Source: Cryobacterium glaciale
Lineage (GTDB): Bacteria > Actinomycetota > Actinomycetes > Actinomycetales > Microbacteriaceae
Assembly: GCF_004402535.1 (NCBI RefSeq)
Contig: NZ_SOEY01000009.1
Span: forward strand, 412 to 55,114
DNA: 54,703 nucleotides
Reading direction: 5' to 3'
Every line of letters begins with the position of its first letter. The stretch's first letter is position 1. The position numbers and the translations under genes are program-made. This document shows, one piece after another, positions 36,182 through 43,461 of this stretch. The notes beneath the pieces were generated by a model. That model made no database searches. It saw nothing but the letters and a program-made list of their open reading frames with translations, and had not been told where the DNA came from.

Positions 36182-36999
36182 TCATCGAAGAGACAACTAT
36201 CAAGCTTGATGTCGAGGGGCTCACCAAGAGTTTCACGAAGAACGGGGAGGAGCTCCTCGCCCTCTCGGATGTGTCCTGCGAGGTCAAGGACGGCGAGTTC
36301 ATTTCAATCGTGGGAGCGTCGGGTTGTGGCAAGACGACCTTCTTGAGGATGATTAGCGGTCTCGTGGCGCCGTCCGGTGGCTCCATCAATCTCTCCGGTG
36401 TGCCCCTCGGAGGTCCAGGCCCGGATCGAGGTTTCGTGTTCCAGCATGATTCGCTCTTGCCATGGCGGAATGTCTTGGACAACGTGCTGATCGGGCCAGA
36501 GATTAATGGGCGGCGGGTCCAGGCCCGCGAGGCAGCACAGGCAAACATCAGACTCGTGGGGCTGGAGGGCTTCGAAAAACACTTTCCGCACGAACTCTCG
36601 GGCGGAATGCGGCAACGCGTAAATCTGGCGCGAGCGCTCACTCTCGACCCTGAGATCCTGCTAATGGACGAGCCTTTCGCGGCACTTGACTCACAGACCC
36701 GGGAGGTGATGCAGAGTGAGCTGCTGAATGTGTGGGAGCTTGCGAAGAAGACCGTGCTGTTCGTCACGCACCAGATCGACGAAGCGGTGTTTCTTTCCGA
36801 CAGGGTCTTCGTATTCACGGTCAGACCGGGTCGTATGAAGGAGATCGTGGAGATCGACCTTCCACGGCCGCGAGACCTCAGTATCAAGCGCACTCCCGAG
36901 TTTGCCGCGCTGGTGGATCGGATCTGGTCACTCATCGAGCATGAGGTCCGTCAGAGCATCGATGACGAGATCGCCCAGTCTCTTCAAGAGGAAAAGTAG
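36178..36999 (+). CDS. ABC transporter ATPase (TauB/SsuB-like)
   Basis: 273 residues. Walker A GASGCGKTT, Q-loop VFQHDSLLPWRNV, signature LSGGMRQRVNLARAL, Walker B ILLMDEPFAALD and switch histidine VTHQIDEAVFLSD. The VTHQIDEAVFL form is typical of the SsuB/TauB/NitT group. The GTG start overlaps the permease stop, so the two are coupled. Confidence 0.94.
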   Translation: MIIEETTIKLDVEGLTKSFTKNGEELLALSDVSCEVKDGEFISIVGASGCGKTTFLRMISGLVAPSGGSINLSGVPLGGPGPDRGFVFQHDSLLPWRNVLDNVLIGPEINGRRVQAREAAQANIRLVGLEGFEKHFPHELSGGMRQRVNLARALTLDPEILLMDEPFAALDSQTREVMQSELLNVWELAKKTVLFVTHQIDEAVFLSDRVFVFTVRPGRMKEIVEIDLPRPRDLSIKRTPEFAALVDRIWSLIEHEVRQSIDDEIAQSLQEEK

Positions 37000-37007
37000 A
37001 TCCGCCC

Positions 37008-37811
37008 GTGAGCCCCATATTCGGCTCAGCCGGCAGGATCGGGTACATCGCCCCATCAACCGCCGAACGGGTTGCCAAGGAGTTCTACGAATTAGTCCCG
37101 GAAGAGCTCGGCTTGCTCATCGCGACACTGCCGATTGTGAGGATCAGTGACAGTGACGTCCAGCATGCACTTGACCGGATCGAGAAGCGAGCCCGACAGC
37201 TCGTCGAGACCGGGGCTGAGGCAGTGTTCTCAGCGGGAATCCCATTGGCCCTCGCGGGTGGTGGCGAGGGGTTCGACACTCAGTTGCGTGAACGACTTTC
37301 GGCCGCGACAGGTGTACCGTGCGCCACGGACTTCGGTGCTGCGCTGGCGGCCATCAGGAGCATCGGAGCTCAGAAGATCGCCCTAGTAACTCCCTTCACT
37401 GTGGAATACACGACGCGGATCTCCACTGCCCTTTGGGAATCGGAGATCGAGGTCGTGGCGGAGAGGGGATTCGGGTATGACACCCAGAAGGGCTACGGCA
37501 TGCTTTCTACGAGCATGATCGACGACGCCGTCCGTAGCGTAGCTGGTAAGGCATCGAATATCGAAGCAGTGTACGTACCCTGCGGGCGCATCGGCAGCGT
37601 TCGCGGTCTTAAAGATCTCGAAGCCGAGCTAGGAATCCCGGTGATCACGGCCAATCAGATCCTGATCTGGTGGAGCCTCAATATCACGGGGCTCGCGCCC
37701 ACATCTGACACAGGCGGCGCGCTACTGAACGGTTTGTCCGAAGGGTCTAAGTCACCCATTGAGTTCTCCGATCCTCGGAGAATGGCACCAACGAGGAGGT
37801 TAACGTGTTGA
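37008..37811 (+). CDS. Arylmalonate decarboxylase/maleate isomerase-family protein, copy 2
   Basis: 267 residues. The layout matches copy 1 at 34557: AGRIGYIAPST at the N-terminus, VFSAGIPLAL with Gly77 where racemases have Cys, and YVPCGRIGSV with the single Cys192. Sequence identity to copy 1 is low by eye, so this is an old duplication or separate acquisition. It lies between the ATPase and the binding protein of the importer. The start is GTG and the end overlaps the binding-protein gene. It may act on the other enantiomer or on the next intermediate. Confidence 0.75.
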   Translation: MSPIFGSAGRIGYIAPSTAERVAKEFYELVPEELGLLIATLPIVRISDSDVQHALDRIEKRARQLVETGAEAVFSAGIPLALAGGGEGFDTQLRERLSAATGVPCATDFGAALAAIRSIGAQKIALVTPFTVEYTTRISTALWESEIEVVAERGFGYDTQKGYGMLSTSMIDDAVRSVAGKASNIEAVYVPCGRIGSVRGLKDLEAELGIPVITANQILIWWSLNITGLAPTSDTGGALLNGLSEGSKSPIEFSDPRRMAPTRRLTC

Positions 37812-38806
37812 GAAATAAAATCGCACCAATTCTTGCGATCGGCGCAGCAATGACGCTCGCCGCATGCTCCACAGGAAGCGGAACGGGAGCAGATCCTGAT
37901 TCGACCGCAAAAGAACTAACGCCCGAGAGAATCAGCATCGTAATTCCCGCCGAGTCCGCTCTCTTCTGGGACATCTATGTTGCGGAAGCCGAGGGCTTCT
38001 TCGACGAGTTCGCCGTCGAGGCCGAGATCACGCTGACGCCGGGCCCCGCGGCGACTCTAGCGGCGCTCGTGGGTGGTGCGGCCGACGTGGGTACGCCGTT
38101 CGCAGAACAGGGTCTCGCCGCGATTGAGAAGGGTGCCCCCCTTTCGATCTTTGCAGGGCAATCCAACACGATCCTGGTGAGCATCGTCGGGTCCCCCGGA
38201 TTCGAGGATGCGGATTCACTCCGCGGACAGAAGGTCGCCTCGAGCAATGTCGATGACACGGCCACCATCCTCCTCGAGGAGTGGCTGGAGGACGAGGGAG
38301 CAGACCCGGACGACATCGACAAGATCATCGTCGGCTCGAGTGGGCAGCGGTATCAAGCCCTCCAGTCCGGTGCTGTCGTCGCGGCGACGCTGACCGCGCC
38401 AACCGACCAGCTTGCCATTCGAAGTGGGTTTCCCCTCATCGAGGAGATCTCGCTGCCAGGCGTGCTCACGGCACACTTCGGCACCGATTCGTTCCTAGAG
38501 AATCGCCCGCACGCCGCGGTGAGGTACACCAAGGCGATCCAGAAGGCAGTGGATTGGCTCCTAGACCCCGCGAACAAAGAGCGAGCGATCGAAATCCTCG
38601 TCGAGCGGGCAGAAGTCGATCAGGTAGATGCTGAGATGACGTACGACCTCTACCTGAGCGAAGACGTTTTCATCGCGGGCTCACCGATCGAGCTCGAGCT
38701 CGTCGGGACCGCGCTCGGATACCTCGAAAAGACGAACCGCGTGGAGGGAAGCCCCGATCCGGCAGACTATGTCACCGCCGAGATCCTCACAGGCGCGAAC
38801 GAGTAG
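37805..38806 (+). CDS. NMT1/TauA-like substrate-binding lipoprotein
   Basis: 333 residues. Signal peptide with lipobox TLAAC (Cys21). Mature part: RISIVIPAESALFWDIYVAEAEGFFDE, GGAADVGTPFAEQGLAAI and a PBP type II fold as in nitrate, taurine and thiamine-precursor binding proteins. GTG start at 37805 with AGGAGG upstream, overlapping copy 2 of the AMDase-like gene. It captures the substrate for the importer encoded at 35324-36999. Confidence 0.92.
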   Translation: MLRNKIAPILAIGAAMTLAACSTGSGTGADPDSTAKELTPERISIVIPAESALFWDIYVAEAEGFFDEFAVEAEITLTPGPAATLAALVGGAADVGTPFAEQGLAAIEKGAPLSIFAGQSNTILVSIVGSPGFEDADSLRGQKVASSNVDDTATILLEEWLEDEGADPDDIDKIIVGSSGQRYQALQSGAVVAATLTAPTDQLAIRSGFPLIEEISLPGVLTAHFGTDSFLENRPHAAVRYTKAIQKAVDWLLDPANKERAIEILVERAEVDQVDAEMTYDLYLSEDVFIAGSPIELELVGTALGYLEKTNRVEGSPDPADYVTAEILTGANE

Positions 38807-38883
38807 TCGCGGCAGGGGTGTGACGCTCGGCGATCATCACAGTACCCAGACAGTGCAGCAGACATCAGAGAAGAGAGTGTGCA

Positions 38884-39708
38884 ATGACCGAACTCAACCG
38901 AATTGGTGTCCTCGGCCTTGGCCGCATGGGAAGTGTCATCGCGGGCCACCTCGTCACTGCGGGATTTCATGTGTTTGGATACGACCCGGCTGAAGTGTCA
39001 CACCCCTTACCCGGAATCATCCGCTGCTCCTCGGAGGCCGAGGTGGCCGAATCTGCAGACGTGATCCTCGTGATTGTCGGCTTTGACGAGGAGGTGAAGA
39101 ATATCCTATTCGAGGAGCGGTTCTTCGCCGCGCTGCGGAGCGGACATCTGATCGCCATATTGAGCACAGTGCAGCCGGCCACTCTGAACGACATCAGGGC
39201 GACCATTCCAGATCATGTGGGCATCGTCGACTCGCCGGTGTGCCGTGGTCAGGTAGCAGCCGAAGAGGGGCGGCTGCTCGCCCTGCTCGGAGGCGCCGAC
39301 GGAGATCTCGAGCGGTTTACCCCGGTTGCCACCGCGTTCTGCTCTGACGTAATCCGAGTCGGTGGACTCGGCGCTGCACAGGTCACCAAAATGGCCAACA
39401 ATGTGATGCTCTGGGCGGCATACTTCGGCGTGTTCGAATCTATGCGGCTTATGAACGCGGCCGGTGTCGACGTCGAGACGGCGCGAGAGGCCCTCCTCAC
39501 GAGCAGCGCCCGGAGTTGGGCGCTCGAGATGTGGCCTGACGTGCGTCCCGTGTGGGCGCAGGATGACCTCGCCATCGCCAAGCAGGTCGCCGAGAACCTG
39601 CATGTGCCTGTACCAGTCCTCGAATCAGTCGCTGATGCGTTCGACATATGGCAGAAGCCCGAGGAGCATTTCCTCCGCGAGGTCGCCGAGGAACGATTGC
39701 CGGGCTGA
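38884..39708 (+). CDS. 3-hydroxyisobutyrate dehydrogenase-family protein
   Basis: 274 residues of the beta-hydroxyacid dehydrogenase family. NAD loop IGVLGLGRMGSVIAGHL, substrate motif VDSPVCRGQVAAEEG (the usual DAPVSGG is modified), and catalytic-lysine helix GGLGAAQVTKMANNVMLW. It would oxidise or reduce a 3-hydroxy acid. It is the last gene of the hyuAB operon, 77 bp after the binding protein. A relative is encoded at 42358, beyond the IS. Confidence 0.88.
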   Translation: MTELNRIGVLGLGRMGSVIAGHLVTAGFHVFGYDPAEVSHPLPGIIRCSSEAEVAESADVILVIVGFDEEVKNILFEERFFAALRSGHLIAILSTVQPATLNDIRATIPDHVGIVDSPVCRGQVAAEEGRLLALLGGADGDLERFTPVATAFCSDVIRVGGLGAAQVTKMANNVMLWAAYFGVFESMRLMNAAGVDVETAREALLTSSARSWALEMWPDVRPVWAQDDLAIAKQVAENLHVPVPVLESVADAFDIWQKPEEHFLREVAEERLPG

Positions 39709-39820
39709 CTTGAGAGCATGCCGCAGGTGTTAGCGGGAGGTTTCGGGCTATTCAGATTTGGTCTTTTTGAGGTTTGCTCGATATAGATGTTGATCTGGGT
39801 TTTTTCGGCGTGTCGGCGGT

Positions 39821-39850
39821 GTTTTTGGTCTAAAATAGGGTATGACCTAA
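39821..39850. repeat. Left terminal inverted repeat of the IS1634-type element
   Basis: The outer nine bases GTTTTTGGT and inner TATGACCTAA are shared with the inverted right end at 41560-41589; the middle ten bases differ. The transposase promoter and start follow within 10 bp. Confidence 0.7.
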
Positions 39851-39910
39851 AGTATGGCTAGTTTGTATAAATAGACGATCAACGGGAAACCGTATTACTA
39901 CCTGCGCGAG

Positions 39911-41563
39911 ATGGCCCGAGTGGACGGCAAGCCGAAGATGGTCGGCGAGGTGTATTTGGGTTCAGCGGCCGAGATCGGCAAGCTGCACAAGTCGCGTGAA
40001 GCGGAGACGATGCCCGCGCAGACTCGTCATCTGGGGTTCGGTGATACTGCGGCGGTCTGGGGCGTGCTGGACCGCCTCGACGTGATCGGCGTGATCGATG
40101 CTGTCGTCGGTCCCCGCCGCAGCGACGCGGGCGCGTCGGTGGGCACGTATCTGGCGTTGGCCGCGTTGAACCGGGTCGTCTCTCCCACCTCGAAACTTGG
40201 ATTTGCGCCGTGGTGGAAAACGACCGCTTCCGAGCGCTTCACCCGCATCAAACCGGGGGTGCTGGATCACCGCCGGTTCTGGGACGCGATGCACAAGATC
40301 ACCGTGGAGCAGCTGGCCGAGATTGAACAGCGCCTGGCGGTGGCGATGATCGATACGTTCCGGTTGGACATGTCAGCGTTGGCGCTGGACATGACGAACT
40401 TTGCTACCTATATCGATTCTGGCAACGACAAGGCCCCCATCGCCCAGCGCGGGAAAGCCAAGCAGAAACGCACCGACCTGCGCCTGGTGGGCCTGGGCTT
40501 GGTCGTCACGCGTGACGGCGGTGTTCCCTTGGTGTCCCACGCTTATCCGGGGAACAAGCCCGACGTCACCCAATTCCCCGCCATGATAGACCTCCTCCAC
40601 GCCCGCCACACCGCCCTGGTCACAGAAGCTGGGCTCAGGGCTCCGTCGACGATGACGGTCATTTTTGATGCCGGGCAAAACTCGGTATCCAACTTCACCC
40701 ACCTCACCGACACGGGGCTGTCTTTCGTGGGGTCGGTCCCGCCGTCGTACTGCACTGACCTCCTCGCTCTCCCCGCCACAGACCTCACCATCGTGGACCA
40801 GGCTCGGTTCGGTGGGCTCAGCGCGGTGGAAACCCGCCGAATCATTTACGGCATCGAGCGCCGCGTGATCCTGACGCATTCCCCCACCCTGCACGACAAA
40901 CAAGCGATCGGTTTCGTCCAGACCCTCACCAAAGCCCAGGGTCAACTCGCCGAGCTCGCAGCGACGCTAGCCCGCGGTAAAACGCGTCGCCCGACCGAGA
41001 AAGTCACCGAGGAAATCCGCTCAATCATCCACGACCCGTGGGTTCGCCGCGTCCTGACCTGGGACCTCACCGGCAGCACCCCCGCCGAGCACCGCCTCAC
41101 CGTCACGATCAACGACGACGCCCGCGCCGCTCTGGAGGCCGAGGTGTTTGGCAAACGGATCCTGGTCACCGATCACGACGACTGGCCCATCACCGACGTC
41201 GTGGCCGCCTACCGGTCCCAATCCGACGTTGAGTTCAGCTTCCGACAGCTCAAAGACCCCACCGTGGTGTCATTTTCCCCCATGAATCACTGGACCGAGC
41301 ACAACATCCGCGTCCACACGTTCACCTGTGTCCTGGCATTGCAGATCGCGCACCTCATGCGCCGCGAAGCCGAACACGCCGGCCTCCACCTCTCCGTGGC
41401 GGACTTCCTCGGTCAGCTCGCTGGCATCCAGGAAACCGTCCTCATCTACCCCTCCACCGGTGGCCGCCCCAAAGCCCGTCGCATGCTCACCGAAACCACC
41501 CCCGCCCAAGACCAACTCGCCGAAATCTTCGGCCTGAGCACATGGGCACCAAAACAAACTTAG
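39911..41563 (+). CDS. IS1634-family transposase, with an in-frame stop near its native start
   Basis: 550 residues from the internal ATG. DDE features: LALDMTNFATYID (first Asp), TVIFDAGQNSVSNF (second Asp) and YRSQSDVEFSFRQLKDP (Glu in a YREK-like region). The native start appears to be ATG at 39854, giving MASLYK, but codon 7 is TAG (39872-39874) where relatives have Lys; after it the frame continues TINGKPYYYLREMARVDGKPK. So either translation restarts at 39911 without a strong ribosome site, the TAG is suppressed, or the gene is a fresh pseudogene. All catalytic parts are intact. Confidence 0.85.
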   Translation: MARVDGKPKMVGEVYLGSAAEIGKLHKSREAETMPAQTRHLGFGDTAAVWGVLDRLDVIGVIDAVVGPRRSDAGASVGTYLALAALNRVVSPTSKLGFAPWWKTTASERFTRIKPGVLDHRRFWDAMHKITVEQLAEIEQRLAVAMIDTFRLDMSALALDMTNFATYIDSGNDKAPIAQRGKAKQKRTDLRLVGLGLVVTRDGGVPLVSHAYPGNKPDVTQFPAMIDLLHARHTALVTEAGLRAPSTMTVIFDAGQNSVSNFTHLTDTGLSFVGSVPPSYCTDLLALPATDLTIVDQARFGGLSAVETRRIIYGIERRVILTHSPTLHDKQAIGFVQTLTKAQGQLAELAATLARGKTRRPTEKVTEEIRSIIHDPWVRRVLTWDLTGSTPAEHRLTVTINDDARAALEAEVFGKRILVTDHDDWPITDVVAAYRSQSDVEFSFRQLKDPTVVSFSPMNHWTEHNIRVHTFTCVLALQIAHLMRREAEHAGLHLSVADFLGQLAGIQETVLIYPSTGGRPKARRMLTETTPAQDQLAEIFGLSTWAPKQT

Positions 41564-41589
41564 GTCATACAAAAACAGACACCAAAAAC
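41560..41589. repeat. Right terminal inverted repeat of the IS1634-type element
   Basis: TTAGGTCATA overlaps the transposase stop, and ACCAAAAAC closes the repeat. It is the inverse of 39821-39850 at about 20 of 30 positions. Confidence 0.7.
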
Positions 41590-41629
41590 AACTTCTGACC
41601 AGCACATCTAGCAGTCCGGCCACAGCTAA

Positions 41630-42358
41630 CTAGGAAAGTCCTGCGGAGAGCTGGAGCCCCACATGGCGAAGCTGGGCAAGCTGGTACTGCCAGACGAAGG
41701 TGTCATTGAAGGTACCGCCTAGGTCAGGCATCAGCTCCTGGTCCTCCACTGGCACCTCGTACGACACCGTGCCGAGTCCGCTCGCTCGAACCAGCAACTT
41801 CGCAAGCATCTCGATATTCAACGCCCGCACGACTGCCTCCTGCACCGTCGAGCCGACAGTGACGATGCCGTGACCGCGCAGAATGAGCGCGGGCGCATCT
41901 CCTAGGGCGGCGGCCAGCTCTTGCCCAAGTTCTGCACTGTTAACGAGTACGCTGCGGCCATACACGGGGATACTGTCGGCGGCCATCCGCATCGCAGGAA
42001 TGTTGAAGGCACCGACGACCGGACGAATCACGATGTTGGCGAGATCTGCCGCGACGAGGTACGGGGCATGCACGTGGACAACGGAGTTGACGTCTGGCCG
42101 GGATCGGAGCACCTCCGAGTGAATCGGCAACTCATTGGGAGCGCTGTAAGCAGGGTCCAAGGGCGCGGACGAAATCTCGTGGATGTCCTTCTCGGTGGTG
42201 AACAGGAGCCCCGACTCAGAGCTGCCGCGACAGCGGACGGCGAGCCCTTCGCTCGTGCGCAGGCTTACGTGACCGAGGATGTCTTCGGCCAAGCCGGCGT
42301 GCGCGAGAATTCGGCAGGCCTCAGCAAGAAGTCGCCGCTGGGAATCGTCAAGGCCCAT
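41630..42358 (-). CDS. Class II aldolase/adducin-family protein
   Basis: 242 residues. Zinc ligands of the fuculose-aldolase fold are seen in SVVHVHAPY (His-x-His) and ILRGHGIV (third His), and GHVSLRTSEG begins the domain. Members are aldolases, dehydratase-like enzymes or 4-hydroxy-3-carboxy decarboxylases of phthalate pathways (PhtC-like). The ATG at 42358 overlaps the upstream dehydrogenase stop (TGATG); GTG one codon earlier is possible. In an island with an aromatic oxygenase a decarboxylase role deserves attention, but it is inference. Confidence 0.85.
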   Translation of the reverse strand: MGLDDSQRRLLAEACRILAHAGLAEDILGHVSLRTSEGLAVRCRGSSESGLLFTTEKDIHEISSAPLDPAYSAPNELPIHSEVLRSRPDVNSVVHVHAPYLVAADLANIVIRPVVGAFNIPAMRMAADSIPVYGRSVLVNSAELGQELAAALGDAPALILRGHGIVTVGSTVQEAVVRALNIEMLAKLLVRASGLGTVSYEVPVEDQELMPDLGGTFNDTFVWQYQLAQLRHVGLQLSAGLS

Positions 42359-43251
42359 CACCGTGCTCCGTCTTTCAAAGTGAGCTCTTCGAGCAGGGCA
42401 GAGGCCTCGGGGTACGGGCGGGTTTGGTAATCTCGCTCGACGGCCGCCGTAAAGAACGCCGCCGTTGCCGACAATGTGGAGCTCGTCATGCCAACCTCGT
42501 CAGCGAGCGCAAGCGCCATGTCGAGATCCTTCTTGATGGTGGTCGACGGCGCGCGCTTTGCCATTGCGCGAGTATTCGACTCATAGAACTCGATGGCGCC
42601 CTGCTGGCCGCCTTCGACTCCGGTCGAATGCCGAAGTACCTCGATGACGGTCGGCATATCCAGGTTCAGTTTGGATGCAAGCAGCAGGGCCTCGGAGACC
42701 GCCAGGTGCGTTGCATACTTAACGTGCTGGTGAATGAGCTTGACGGCGAACCCCTCGCCAAGTCGACCCGCGTAAACAACACGCTTGGCGATGTCCTCGA
42801 CTACGGCTTCCGCCTCGCCGAGCACGCCTGCGGCACCGCCGACCATCACGGTGAGTTGGGGGGCTTTCCCCGACACGGGCGCGTCGATATACCGCACGCC
42901 CCTGCTGAGCGCAGCGACGCGCTCCGCGACCTCCGCGGCAAGCGTCGGGTCTCCGGTTGTCATGTCGATGATCAGGGCATCATCCTTGATGCCTGCGAGC
43001 ACACCGTCCGGCTCCGCGTAGAGCACTTCGCGCACCGCCGCCGCGTGCGGCAACGCGAGGAAAATGACCTCGCATTGGCTCGCGAGTTGGCGGGGACTCA
43101 CAGAGGGAGAGGCGCCGATCATGGCGGTGGTGGCGACACGATCCATGTGGCGGTCCCATACGGCGAGCGCGTGCTCTGCAGCGATGAGTGACTCGCTGAG
43201 GGCCTTGCCCATGCCACCGAGCCCGACAACCCCCACATAATTAATAGTCAT
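42358..43251 (-). CDS. 3-hydroxyisobutyrate dehydrogenase-family protein
   Basis: 297 residues. VGVVGLGGMGKALSESL (NAD loop), YIDAPVSGKAPQLTVMVGG (substrate motif), GEGFAVKLIHQHVKYATHLAVSEAL with the catalytic Lys. AAGGAAA precedes the ATG at 43249-43251; the longer frame would run across the tct promoter. It is transcribed divergently from tctA and coupled to the class II aldolase gene, so the pair may process a hydroxy acid imported by TctABC. Confidence 0.9.
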   Translation of the reverse strand: MTINYVGVVGLGGMGKALSESLIAAEHALAVWDRHMDRVATTAMIGASPSVSPRQLASQCEVIFLALPHAAAVREVLYAEPDGVLAGIKDDALIIDMTTGDPTLAAEVAERVAALSRGVRYIDAPVSGKAPQLTVMVGGAAGVLGEAEAVVEDIAKRVVYAGRLGEGFAVKLIHQHVKYATHLAVSEALLLASKLNLDMPTVIEVLRHSTGVEGGQQGAIEFYESNTRAMAKRAPSTTIKKDLDMALALADEVGMTSSTLSATAAFFTAAVERDYQTRPYPEASALLEELTLKDGAR

Positions 43252-43341
43252 GATTTCCTTCCAACGTCGTTGCAATCCCACTCTACAGAAATCTTTTCCG
43301 TGCAGCAACAATTTTGGAGATGTGCGGCCTGGGGGTTCCGC

Positions 43342-43371
43342 TTGACAGTCGTTTCTCGCAATGCGTAGTAT
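43342..43371 (+). promoter_or_regulatory. Sigma70-type promoter for tctABC
   Basis: TTGACA (43342-43347) and TAGTAT (43366-43371) are separated by 18 bp. This is the best promoter match in the window and lies 91 bp before tctA. The palindrome at 43377-43394 falls over the expected transcription start. Confidence 0.7.
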
Positions 43372-43376
43372 CCGTA

Positions 43377-43394
43377 CAGAAGATTCATATTCTG
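43377..43394. promoter_or_regulatory. Palindrome over the tct transcription start, candidate operator
   Basis: CAGAAGATTCATATTCTG has perfect 5-bp arms with an 8-bp AT-rich centre, placed five bases after the -10 box where a repressor would block initiation. TACAGAA also occurs at 43284-43290, followed by a partial TTCCGTGCAG, near the divergent dehydrogenase promoter. A related palindrome is at 29499. Confidence 0.55.
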
Positions 43395-43461
43395 CAAGAT
43401 GACCGGATATGCCCGGTCTTACCACTACTGAACTGGCGAAGAAGCCGGAGAGGAGCTCTTT

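Larger units (their letters stand above)
39821..41589 (+). mobile_element. IS1634-type insertion sequence (IS4 superfamily)
   Basis: About 1.77 kb bounded by imperfect terminal inverted repeats of about 30 bp. The left one (39821-39850) starts GTTTTTGGTC and ends TATGACCTAA; the right one (41560-41589), read inverted, starts GTTTTTGGTG and ends TATGACCTAA. The exact outer ends and a target duplication were not resolved. It separates the hyuAB operon from the class II aldolase gene without visibly cutting a gene. Confidence 0.8.
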
